Assembly (NCBI GenBank): GCA_038204185.1
Contig: JBBRDE010000299.1
Location: 1-6,702 of the forward strand
Reading direction: 5' to 3'
Length of the DNA stretch: 6,702 nucleotides
DNA from: Salmonirosea sp038204185
Lineage (GTDB): Bacteria; Bacteroidota; Bacteroidia; Cytophagales; Spirosomataceae
Under the pieces are notes generated by a model. The model did no database searches, was not told the origin of the DNA, and was given only the letters and a program-made list of their open reading frames with translations. The translations under genes were made by a program, and so were the position numbers. This document shows positions 1 through 6,702 of the stretch, in pieces (position 1 is the stretch's first letter; each line of letters begins with the position of its first letter).

Positions 1-737
1 TCCTGGTACTTTTCCTTGATCAGATTCAGGTCTAGTTTTTCAAAATCGTAGCCCCCGATCTGAAACATCAGCGACCCCGGCTGAATGGTATCCTCCCGCA
101 GCACGGGGTACCCAGCCAGCGTGGTAGCAAAGGCATTTCCGGTGCAGTCGATCAATTGGTTGCATTCGATTTCGGCATTGATTCCCTTGCCCATAGTTTC
201 CACCAGCCAGCCGTTTTTCTGGGGTGTTATTTTGGTGGGGGTCTCGTAGAAACGGATGTGTACGCCCGCCTGTACGCATTTTTCTTCTAGGATCATGGCG
301 TACAATTGCCCATTGAGCCGGATCTGATGACGGGGGTGGTTCCGGCCGTGGGGTATGGAAAAATTGGGCAAAGTGTCGTCGTTGAGGTCAACGGCTTCCT
401 TGACCAGCTCCCACCCGATGCCCGAAATCACCTGCTTACCCCAGGCAAAAAAGATGCCCGGATAGTTCACCCCACCCGTGGTGGTGGTACCCCCTAGCTG
501 ACTCACGTTTTCGACGAGGATGGTCTTTTTTCCAGCCCGACCCGCCTGAATGGCTGCTATAACTCCGGCGGTGCCCCCGCCAATCACCAGAATGTCGGTT
601 TTGAGGGTTTGCTTTTTAATGGAGTAAAAGTCATTAAGGGGTACCTCCTTTTCTTTAAGGAGAAAATCCTTTGAACTTATACCCAGCGAGATGGAACCGA
701 GCGAAGCAAGGGCCGAACGCCTTTTTATTTTTGTCAT
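1..737 (-). CDS. FAD-dependent oxidoreductase, possibly Tat-exported (3' end outside window)
   Basis: The first 245 codons of a flavoprotein are visible, and the frame stays open to the left edge. A Rossmann FAD-binding fold lies near residues 47-76: strand TDILVIGGG, dinucleotide motif GGGTAG at 53-58, and Glu76 at the end of the second strand, where the adenosine ribose is usually bound. LGGTTTTGG (81-89) follows, and the later LIDCTGNA (195-202) resembles the second FAD-contacting motif. This layout matches the FAD_oxidored (PF12831-like) group; the substrate cannot be read from the sequence. The N-terminus (MTKIKRRSALASLGSIS) has twin arginines at 6-7 and a weakly hydrophobic stretch, suggesting Tat export of a folded flavoprotein, but there is no clear cleavage site. 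The ATG at 735-737 is preceded in frame by the susD stop, 12 bp away, so start and co-transcription with susD look firm. There is no Shine-Dalgarno sequence. Family call is strong; export and role are inference. Confidence 0.88.
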   Translation of the reverse strand, partial: MTKIKRRSALASLGSISLGISSKDFLLKEKEVPLNDFYSIKKQTLKTDILVIGGGTAGVIAAIQAGRAGKKTILVENVSQLGGTTTTGGVNYPGIFFAWGKQVISGIGWELVKEAVDLNDDTLPNFSIPHGRNHPRHQIRLNGQLYAMILEEKCVQAGVHIRFYETPTKITPQKNGWLVETMGKGINAEIECNQLIDCTGNAFATTLAGYPVLREDTIQPGSLMFQIGGYDFEKLDLNLIKEKYQ

Positions 738-749
738 GAGTCGTAGGGT

Positions 750-2231
750 TTAGTAGCCGGGATTTTGGTCCTTCGCTGGATCCAGGGCTTCATTGAAATT
801 TAATTCCGATACGGGGATGGGCCAGAGCATATGCTTATCAGCCACGTCGGTACCCTTTACGGCTTTGATGGCCTCCTTTACCTTGCCAATCCGTTTCAGA
901 TCAAGATAGCGCTTTCCCAAATATAAGAATTCGTACGCGCGCTCCTTAATCACGAGGTCGATAAAGGTAGCCGCCGTGTAGTCGGCTACCTTGAAATCAA
1001 CCGTCGAAGCCGTGGCGGGTGCTTTGCCGTAAGCGCGGCGGTGTACTTTGTTGAGTGCCTCCATGGCCTCGGGTGTAACGCTGTTTCCGGCGCGGGCGGC
1101 GGCTTCGGCGTAAATCAGGAGGGCGTCATTCAGGCCGTATACTGGGTCGTCGTTCCCGGCTCCCTGCTGGCTGATGGCGTTGGCATCCGCAAACTTCGAG
1201 CTAATCAAGGTATTGGCTCCCAATCCAATGTTCACCGGTTGCCACAAGGCTTTGCGAATGTCGGCGCCGTCCCAGGCTTTGTAGAACGATTCGGTCGTAA
1301 ATCCGTAGACTACATACGCCCCGCCAAAGTTGAACAGCTTGGTGCTCGGGTGGTTGGTAATCCAGAGCATGTAGTTGCCTTGGTTGATCTGACGCGTGTA
1401 TTTCAGGTAAAAGATTTCCTCGGTGGTGATGACCAGATCGGGCCCAAAGACTTTGGTCTGGAAGTCACTGACCGACTGAACGGGTACCAGTGAAAATTTA
1501 TTGCTCTTGATTACCTCGTCGGCCTTGTCGCGGGCTTCGGCGTATTTGCTGAGGGTTAGGTTCACATCGGCCAGCATGACTTTGGCGGCCCATTTAGTGG
1601 GTTTCCCCACGCGGGTGGCTTTGTCGGGCAGGTTTTGTTCGGCTTCCAGGAGGTCGGCCACAATGAGGGCATATACCTCCTCGGGAGTACTTTTTCTCAA
1701 ATCCGTTTCGGTCATATTTTCCTCGGTACGCAGCGGTACCCCCGCCCAGTTGCGCACGAGCTGAAAGTAGTTGAATGCCCGGAGGAACTTGGCTTCGGCC
1801 ACGTTTTTGTCAATATCGGCCTGACTTATAGAGGTACCCTTCGGGGCATTGGCAATGACCAGATTAGCATTGCGGATGCTGAGGTAGAATGCGTTCCACA
1901 GGCCCGCCACCCGGTTGATGTTGGCATCGTTCAAGCCCTTGTGCTCGTGCAGGGGAGTCCAGCTACCCCGGCCGTAGGCGTAGTCGGCCTGGCATTCCAG
2001 GGTGGTTTCGTACACGGTGTAGTTGGTGCCCCGCAGGGGAGAGTAGATGGCGTTTACGGCCGATTCCACTTCTTCGGCGGTGTTGAAGAAATTCTCAACG
2101 ACCATGAATTTGGGATTCTCAATGAGAGCATCCTCACAGGAACCCAGCGAAACCAGCAGCGCCAGACTCAGCAGAATTTTACCGGGAATACGGAGTGGGC
2201 GTTTGTTTATATATACAATTGATTTTTTCAT
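750..2231 (-). CDS. susD-like: SusD/RagB-family outer-membrane substrate-binding lipoprotein
   Basis: A 493-residue SusD homologue, of normal family length. SusD proteins sit on the cell surface as a lid over the SusC barrel and bind the substrate before import. The N-terminus has a basic region, a hydrophobic segment (about 19-30) and a lipobox LGSC with the lipidated Cys at 32. The N-terminal SusD-like domain includes ENFFNTAEEVESAVNAIY (46-63) and the conserved helix AEAKFLRAFNYFQLVRNW (145-162) followed by AGVPL. The C-terminal RagB/SusD domain includes LLIYAEAAARAG, the ERAYEFLYLGKRYLDLKR helix, LWPIP at 469-473 and the typical ending QNPGY. The ATG at 2229-2231 is supported by an in-frame TAA at 2235-2237, one codon upstream. 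The gene is 43 bp downstream of susC and 12 bp upstream of the oxidoreductase, consistent with one operon. The bound ligand cannot be predicted from the sequence. Confidence 0.96.
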   Translation of the reverse strand: MKKSIVYINKRPLRIPGKILLSLALLVSLGSCEDALIENPKFMVVENFFNTAEEVESAVNAIYSPLRGTNYTVYETTLECQADYAYGRGSWTPLHEHKGLNDANINRVAGLWNAFYLSIRNANLVIANAPKGTSISQADIDKNVAEAKFLRAFNYFQLVRNWAGVPLRTEENMTETDLRKSTPEEVYALIVADLLEAEQNLPDKATRVGKPTKWAAKVMLADVNLTLSKYAEARDKADEVIKSNKFSLVPVQSVSDFQTKVFGPDLVITTEEIFYLKYTRQINQGNYMLWITNHPSTKLFNFGGAYVVYGFTTESFYKAWDGADIRKALWQPVNIGLGANTLISSKFADANAISQQGAGNDDPVYGLNDALLIYAEAAARAGNSVTPEAMEALNKVHRRAYGKAPATASTVDFKVADYTAATFIDLVIKERAYEFLYLGKRYLDLKRIGKVKEAIKAVKGTDVADKHMLWPIPVSELNFNEALDPAKDQNPGY

Positions 2232-2274
2232 GTCTTACTAGTTAGTAGTGATTAAAACGAATGGTACAGGTGCC

Positions 2275-5200
2275 TCAGAATCCAATCCGTAGTCCCACGG
2301 TAGTTGACTTCGCAGTAGGGTAGCTATTCCAGTCGATACCCTGTGCGGTGGAGTTGGCCCCGCCGCGCGAGTTGACCTCCGGATCCCACCAGGAGTAGTT
2401 GGTGAACGTCAGAAGATTTTGTCCGCTTACGTAGATTTGGGCACTTCTCAACCAGTTGATACCCCATTTCTCAACCGGGGCGTTGAAGGCCAGCTGAATA
2501 TTCCGAAGCCGCAGGTAGGAGCCATCTTCCACGAAGCGGTCGGAGACACGGGCGTTGGTGTTCCGGCTGATGAGGGGGTATTTAGAATTCGGATTTTCGG
2601 GTGTCCAGCTGTTCAGAAACACATCCCGCGTCATGTTCAGACCAAATCCGTGGTCCATGGTATTGACAATGGAGCTTACATTCAGCAGGTCATTTCCCTG
2701 TACACCTTGCAAAAACAGCGTCAGTTCGAGGCCTTTATAGGACACCGACGAATTCAGTCCGTAAATGAATTTTGGATTGGGATTTCCGATGAACGTTTTG
2801 TCATTTTGACTGGTAGTCCCATTACCGTCCAAATCCTTATAAGTGATACGCCCCTGCTCGTTGTAGCCGTCTTCTACGTAGCCCCAAAAACTCCCAATGG
2901 GTTGGCCCTCCCGTAGAATATTGGTCACGTCGTTGATGACCACGACATTGACGTTACCTCCCAGGATATCTTCGCCGCCGTAGAGCTTCACTACTTTGTT
3001 CCGATTAATCGACAGGTTGGCGTTCAGGTTCCACTTAAAAACCCCAGTCAGAATACGTCCGTCCAGCCCTAATTCAAATCCTTTGTTCTGTACCTGCCCG
3101 ATGTTCTGGATAGTAGAGGTAAAGCCCAGAGAAGAAGGCAGGATGACGGTATTCAACAGGTCGCGGGTGTTTTTGATGTAGTAGTCAGCCGTGAACTGCA
3201 AACGGTTTTTAAAAAGACCGAGGTCAATGCCGAAATCCAATTGCTCAGTGGTTTCCCATTTCAAGTTGCCGGGGAGCCGGGTACCGGGCGAGAAGGAGGT
3301 GTACATGGCGTCGTCAAATACCGTCCGACCCGCATTAAGCTCGTTGAGGGTAGCGTAGGCACTGATCGCCTGACTGCCCGTCAGGCCCCAACTAGCCCGT
3401 AGTTTCAGTTCGGAGATATTCGGGTTATTGACTAGGAAATCCTCGTTGCCCACTTTCCAGGCTACCGCCGCGGAGGGAAAGTACCCCCACTTGTTGCCGG
3501 GGCTATACCGCGAGGAGCCGTCCCGCCGGATGCTGGCTGTGAGTAGGTACTTATCGTTGTAGCTATAATTGGCCCGCGCCAGATACGAGACCAGTACGGA
3601 TTGGGAGTAGCCCGACGCCGGAATACCGGGCGTAATGGCCGATCCCAGATCGAAGGTTTCGGTGATGTCGCTCAGAAAGCCGTTACCACTACCGCCCAGG
3701 GTTTTGGTGGTAAAGTCCTGATAGGTAAAGCCCGCTACTGCCGAGAAGCTGTGCAGCTGGTTGAAGGTTTTAGTATAGCTGATGGTGTTCTCATTGAGCA
3801 AACTCGTAAACTGGTAGGAACTGACGCTGGCCCGGCCTGGTGAATTGAAAAAATTGCGGGTGGTGTAGCTGTCGGTGCGGTCGTCCTGGTTTTCGATACC
3901 CCCCGCTAATTTTATGGTTAGTTCGGGAATGGGATTGAATATCAGCGCGGCGTTGGTCAGGATGCGGTTGGCGTTGATTTGGGTAGTCTGTTCATTGATA
4001 AAGTTTAGCGGATTGATCAAATCCGTCGCCACGAAAGGGTAGGCGATCGCTAGCACCCGGTAGGTACCGTCCTCGTTGTAGGGTGTGAGGGTAGGTGGGG
4101 CCGAAACGGCCGCCGAAATCATGGAGTTACCGCGTGAACCACCTTCACTGTCCCGACGATCCGTTTTTAGGCGAGATAACGTGTTGGATAACGTAACCCT
4201 GAACATCTTGCTTACCTGATGATTGATGTTGGTGCGTAAAGAATAGCGGTTATAATCGCTGCCTTTGATAATCCCCTCCTGTCCAAAGTAGCTACCTGAT
4301 ACCGAAAACTGGGTTTTATCGGTGCCGCCGTTGATGTTCAACGAGGTCGTTTTCATGGGTGCTTTCTGAAAAACCAAATTTTGCCAGTCGAAGCCTTCCC
4401 CAAACCTATTGACTTGATCCTGCGTAAAGTAAGGGGCCAGTTTGTCATTCACGGCCTGCTGGTTATAGAACGTAGCGTACTCCTGCCCATTCATCAGGTC
4501 CAGTTTTTTGCGCAGCGTTTGCTGGCTGTAGCTGGTTTCAAAGTCAACTTTGGTGCGACCCGTTTTGCCCTGCTTGGTGGTGATAATTACCACGCCATTG
4601 GCCCCGCGTGATCCATAAATGGCGGTCGCTGAGGCATCTTTCAGTACCTCCACGCTCTCAATGTCGGCATTGTTGAGCACGGTGGGGTTGCTGCCAAAAA
4701 TGGGGAAGCCATCCACAACGTACAGTGGTTCATTGCTACCCTGAATGGAGTTGGTGCCCCGGATGCGCACACTGACTCCCCCGCCGGGCGCCCCGGTATT
4801 CTGCGTGACCTGCACCCCCGACGCCCGGCCCGAAAGCGCCTGCAGAGGATTGGCGGTGGGAAACCTATTGATTTCTTCAGACTTTACCTGGGCCACTGAG
4901 CCCGTCAGGTCGCTCTTTTTTACTGTACCATAGCCCACCACCACTAATTCTTCCAGGGATTTGGTGTCTCCGAGCAATGTTACATTGAGTTGAGACTGTG
5001 TACCCACCGCTACTTCCTGACTCACATACCCCACAAAACTGAATACTAGCACTGGGGTATTATTCTCGGGAACGGTTAGGTCAAATCGCCCCTCCGTATT
5101 GGTTGTGGTACCGCGCGAGGTACCTTTGAGTACTACGCTCACGCCGGGCAAACCCACGTTAGACTCGTCGGTTACGCGGCCCGTTAGGGTGCGGTCGACG

Positions 5201-5610
5201 GGTAGATTAGCTGGCTGTGGCACAAATCCGGTTGGCTTATCGATTTCCGGTTTGCTTTTCCGAAGAAGAATCCGATTCTCAATCACTTCGTACTCAATGT
5301 CAATCGGCTTCAATACTTCATCTAGAACCGCCGCCAGTCGTCGGTTGGTGGCTTTGAGGGATACTTTTTGCCCGGATTGAATCTTGGTACTGTACACAAA
5401 CTTAACCTGTGCTTCCTTCTCAATCTGACTCAGGACCTCTTTTAGAGCGAGCTTGTCACCCTGGATGGTTATAATTCGGTTCAGGACTTCCTGAGCCCGG
5501 GTACTGTGTGCCACAGCCAGGCTGGTACAGAGGAGAATAAGAGCTACTTGTGAAAACGTGATTTTCATAACCTTCCACAAATTTTCGGGAATGGGTACCG
5601 GTTTTTTCAT
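2275..5610 (-). CDS. susC-like: SusC/RagA-family TonB-dependent outer-membrane receptor with STN domain
   Basis: A complete 1111-residue SusC-type transporter that imports substrate captured by SusD, using TonB energy. The N-terminal signal has its hydrophobic core at about 17-34, with AVA at 32-34 as a likely cleavage site. Next come an STN (secretin/TonB N-terminal) domain at about 45-118, a carboxypeptidase-regulatory-like beta-sandwich at about 142-213 (LTGRVTD, GLPGVSVVLKGTSRGTTT, FVGY), the SusC signature SLEELVVVGYGT (218-229), a plug with SGRASGVQV, PLYVVDGFPI and VLKDASATAIYGSRGANGV (to about 347), and a 22-strand-type barrel ending TVGLRIGF with a C-terminal Phe. The STN domain is absent from many SusC proteins. 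Where present, it usually signals to a FecR partner, and one lies directly upstream. The ATG at 5608-5610 is backed by an in-frame TAA at 5626-5628. Met15 (ATG at 5566-5568) is a possible alternative start that would keep the signal peptide. Nothing appears broken. Confidence 0.97.
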   Translation of the reverse strand: MKKPVPIPENLWKVMKITFSQVALILLCTSLAVAHSTRAQEVLNRIITIQGDKLALKEVLSQIEKEAQVKFVYSTKIQSGQKVSLKATNRRLAAVLDEVLKPIDIEYEVIENRILLRKSKPEIDKPTGFVPQPANLPVDRTLTGRVTDESNVGLPGVSVVLKGTSRGTTTNTEGRFDLTVPENNTPVLVFSFVGYVSQEVAVGTQSQLNVTLLGDTKSLEELVVVGYGTVKKSDLTGSVAQVKSEEINRFPTANPLQALSGRASGVQVTQNTGAPGGGVSVRIRGTNSIQGSNEPLYVVDGFPIFGSNPTVLNNADIESVEVLKDASATAIYGSRGANGVVIITTKQGKTGRTKVDFETSYSQQTLRKKLDLMNGQEYATFYNQQAVNDKLAPYFTQDQVNRFGEGFDWQNLVFQKAPMKTTSLNINGGTDKTQFSVSGSYFGQEGIIKGSDYNRYSLRTNINHQVSKMFRVTLSNTLSRLKTDRRDSEGGSRGNSMISAAVSAPPTLTPYNEDGTYRVLAIAYPFVATDLINPLNFINEQTTQINANRILTNAALIFNPIPELTIKLAGGIENQDDRTDSYTTRNFFNSPGRASVSSYQFTSLLNENTISYTKTFNQLHSFSAVAGFTYQDFTTKTLGGSGNGFLSDITETFDLGSAITPGIPASGYSQSVLVSYLARANYSYNDKYLLTASIRRDGSSRYSPGNKWGYFPSAAVAWKVGNEDFLVNNPNISELKLRASWGLTGSQAISAYATLNELNAGRTVFDDAMYTSFSPGTRLPGNLKWETTEQLDFGIDLGLFKNRLQFTADYYIKNTRDLLNTVILPSSLGFTSTIQNIGQVQNKGFELGLDGRILTGVFKWNLNANLSINRNKVVKLYGGEDILGGNVNVVVINDVTNILREGQPIGSFWGYVEDGYNEQGRITYKDLDGNGTTSQNDKTFIGNPNPKFIYGLNSSVSYKGLELTLFLQGVQGNDLLNVSSIVNTMDHGFGLNMTRDVFLNSWTPENPNSKYPLISRNTNARVSDRFVEDGSYLRLRNIQLAFNAPVEKWGINWLRSAQIYVSGQNLLTFTNYSWWDPEVNSRGGANSTAQGIDWNSYPTAKSTTVGLRIGF

Positions 5611-5642
5611 AGTTTTACTTGTTTTTTAATTGGTAAAGATTG
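5611..5642 (-). promoter_or_regulatory. A-rich susC leader without Shine-Dalgarno
   Basis: The 32 bases directly before the susC ATG are rich in A on the coding strand, including an A6 run, and have no AGGAGG-like element. Bacteroidota generally do not rely on Shine-Dalgarno pairing and favour A-rich leaders, so this probably acts as the translation initiation region. It is too short to hold a whole promoter plus leader, so any susC promoter must overlap or lie upstream of the adjacent hairpin. Functional assignment is inference. Confidence 0.35.
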
Positions 5643-5683
5643 AAAAACAGCACCCTCCCACAGATTGGCGTTTGTAGAGGGTG
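5643..5683 (-). terminator. Hairpin with U-tract between fecR and susC (terminator or leader attenuator)
   Basis: On the minus strand, a perfect 7-bp stem CACCCTC/GAGGGTG (5677-5683 with 5651-5657) can extend by four pairs (TACA/TGTG, one G·U) past a single bulged G, leaving a loop of about 10 nt. It is followed by CTGTTTTT (5643-5650). A GC-rich stem and a T5 tract fit an intrinsic terminator for fecR transcription. The T-tract ends only 32 bp before the susC ATG, so the structure could instead lie in the susC leader and act as an attenuator. Confidence 0.6.
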
Positions 5684-5691
5684 ATCGAGTG

Positions 5692-5721
5692 AAGCCGAAT
5701 GTGTGTCCGCACATTCGGCTT
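5692..5721. terminator. Perfect hairpin immediately after the fecR stop codon
   Basis: AAGCCGAATGTG (5692-5703) pairs perfectly with CACATTCGGCTT (5710-5721), giving 12 bp around a 6-nt loop. In plus-strand direction it is followed by T5 (5721-5725), the typical terminator form. In the gene (minus) direction the A-tract precedes the stem, and only TTCACTCG follows. It starts two bases after the fecR TAA. It could protect the 3' end of the fecR mRNA, work with the second hairpin as a double terminator, or stop antisense transcription entering fecR. The structure is certain; its role is not. Confidence 0.6.
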
Positions 5722-5723
5722 TT

Positions 5724-6702
5724 TTATTGGCAACCGTTACCGTTGATAAATACCACCGTGCCCCGTTTTTCGTAGGTAGCGTCGATGGATTTACAAAGAA
5801 GTTCCAGCTGGGTAAACATAGATAAGCCGCTCAGGTCAGCGGTAATGTGGCAGACTTTCATGGCAGGATTCGATAGGATGAATTCAATGCCGTACAGCCG
5901 GGTGAGTTCTGTCAGCACTTTTTCGAAAGAGGCTTCCCGAAACACCACAAATGCTGTTATTTCTTGTTTGGGTAGTACAGAAACTGGCTCTTCCACTATT
6001 CCGGTGGTGATGTTGTGAGTAGTAGCGTCGTAAAGCACACGCTGGTTGGGAGTAATGATCACGCCATTACGTTCGCTTGGCTGATTGGCACTGCGGGCAT
6101 ATACCGACACCTTCCCTGTTCGGACCGATACTTCGGTTGTTTTCCCACTTTTATCCTGTTTGATCCGAAAACTAGTGCCAAGCACTTCCGTCACGAGACC
6201 CCCTGAATGTACCACAAAGGGTCGTGTTACGTCTCTTTTTACGTTAAAAAAGGCTTCACCTTTCAGGTATACTTCCCGTCGTGTTTGGTTAAAGTCTTCA
6301 TCGTATACCAAACTGCTGTTTTGGGACAGGAGAATACGGGTTCCATCGGGAAGCGTCACCTCCTGGTCAGACGTATTGTTGTTCTTTACTTCAATACCGG
6401 TTTGTTCTCTTACCAGCGTAGCGACGAGCGATTCGGGGGCATTGTCTGAAATAGTATACAGCCAAACTAAACCAAGCAAGAGGCAGGCGGCCATGCCCGA
6501 AAGCCAAGCCAATCGTACGATTCTCTGGCTAAAGGAGGGGGAGATCTGATCTCGAAGACCACGCCATATTCTTTGGTCAATGTCCTTTTTCTGGCCCTCG
6601 GCTATTTTCAACTCTACCTGATTGGCGGGTGCTTCGTACCACTCGGTCAGGAGTTGATCTTCCTGCTCGGTGGTCTGCCCTTCCAGGTAGCGCTTCAGAA
6701 GT
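5724..6702 (-). CDS. fecR-like: FecR-family anti-sigma factor / sigma regulator (5' end outside window)
   Basis: The open frame runs from the right edge (first full codon at 6699-6701) to a TAA at 5724-5726, giving 325 visible residues. Only a short N-terminal piece with the start is probably missing. The visible N-terminus (LLKRYLEGQTTEQEDQLLTE, then WYEAP) is the usual cytoplasmic sigma-binding helical region of Bacteroidota FecR proteins. A single transmembrane helix follows at visible residues 64-84 (about 6450-6512). The periplasmic FecR domain covers about 112-205, with LPDGTRILL, YLKGEAFFNV and VLGTSF. A C-terminal DUF4974-like domain (about 254-320) precedes the ending GNGCQ. A TTG at 6609-6611 could be taken for a start, but it would remove the conserved N-terminal helices and is rejected. 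FecR proteins hold and activate an ECF sigma factor in response to an outer-membrane receptor. The STN-bearing SusC downstream is the likely partner. The sigma gene is expected just beyond the right edge, which is inference. Confidence 0.95.
   Translation of the reverse strand, partial: LLKRYLEGQTTEQEDQLLTEWYEAPANQVELKIAEGQKKDIDQRIWRGLRDQISPSFSQRIVRLAWLSGMAACLLLGLVWLYTISDNAPESLVATLVREQTGIEVKNNNTSDQEVTLPDGTRILLSQNSSLVYDEDFNQTRREVYLKGEAFFNVKRDVTRPFVVHSGGLVTEVLGTSFRIKQDKSGKTTEVSVRTGKVSVYARSANQPSERNGVIITPNQRVLYDATTHNITTGIVEEPVSVLPKQEITAFVVFREASFEKVLTELTRLYGIEFILSNPAMKVCHITADLSGLSMFTQLELLCKSIDATYEKRGTVVFINGNGCQ

Noticed and set aside
40..279. Minus-strand 79-codon open frame near the left edge
   Set aside because: It overlaps the FAD-dependent oxidoreductase in another frame. 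The oxidoreductase frame is open from 737 to the edge and has clear FAD-binding motifs.
632..649. Perfect AGGAGG (minus strand, 644-649) nine to ten bases before an ATG at 632-634
   Set aside because: The ATG is out of frame with the oxidoreductase and opens only about 16 codons. The element encodes Lys-Glu-Val in the real gene, and this phylum seldom uses Shine-Dalgarno sites, so it looks like chance.
645..662. Perfect inverted repeat CTCCTT/AAGGAG inside the oxidoreductase gene
   Set aside because: It is only 6 bp, lies in coding sequence for a Leu/Lys/Glu-rich stretch, and has no accompanying regulatory feature.
1635..2222. Long plus-strand open frame (195 codons) antisense to susD, with others at 1041-1493 and 6085-6549
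   Set aside because: These lie fully opposite well-supported SusD or FecR coding sequence. Their products show no domain, signal peptide or family-like composition, and long antisense frames are common opposite genes of this base composition.
2235..2246. Small dyad TACTA-AC-TAGTA (minus strand) just before the susD start
   Set aside because: Five A/T-rich pairs with a two-base gap make neither a stable hairpin nor a recognisable operator. It has no T-tract and is likely chance in an AT-rich spacer.
5631..5640. AATCTTTA on the minus strand, resembling the Bacteroidota -7 element TAnnTTTG
   Set aside because: It matches only six of eight positions, has no convincing -33 TTG at the proper distance, and would place the upstream element inside the hairpin and T-tract. 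An ECF-driven promoter need not follow this consensus either.

Overview
The window is an ordinary-looking Bacteroidota SusC/SusD-type nutrient uptake locus, with every gene on the minus strand. A FecR anti-sigma regulator, a SusC TonB-dependent receptor and a SusD lipoprotein in this order are a hallmark of the phylum. Start regions without a Shine-Dalgarno sequence, mid-range GC and the style of the SusC N-terminus suggest a Cytophagales (Spirosoma/Dyadobacter-like) bacterium. This placement is an inference from protein style, not from a marker gene.

Read in transcription order, from right to left: (1) a FecR-family anti-sigma factor whose 5' end lies beyond the right edge (5724-6702); (2) a 113-bp intergenic region with two adjacent hairpins, one with a U-tract in the gene direction; (3) a full-length SusC-type outer-membrane receptor with an N-terminal STN signalling domain (2275-5610); (4) a full-length SusD/RagB substrate-binding lipoprotein (750-2231), 43 bp downstream of susC; (5) the first 245 codons of an FAD-dependent oxidoreductase (1-737), only 12 bp after susD and running off the left edge.

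The likely working model is as follows. SusD and SusC capture a substrate, probably a glycan or glycan-derived molecule, and import it across the outer membrane with TonB energy. The STN domain of SusC can report substrate binding to the periplasmic part of FecR. FecR would then release a cytoplasmic ECF sigma factor, presumably encoded just beyond the right edge, to activate susCD and the oxidoreductase. The oxidoreductase is the only visible clue to what happens to the substrate. No glycoside hydrolase, lyase or sulfatase is visible here.

I see no RNA gene, CRISPR array, insertion sequence or phage gene, and no stretch over 300 bases without a gene. I did not find a convincing new biological system. 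The most useful leads are the tandem hairpins before susC and the oxidoreductase coupled to the susCD pair.
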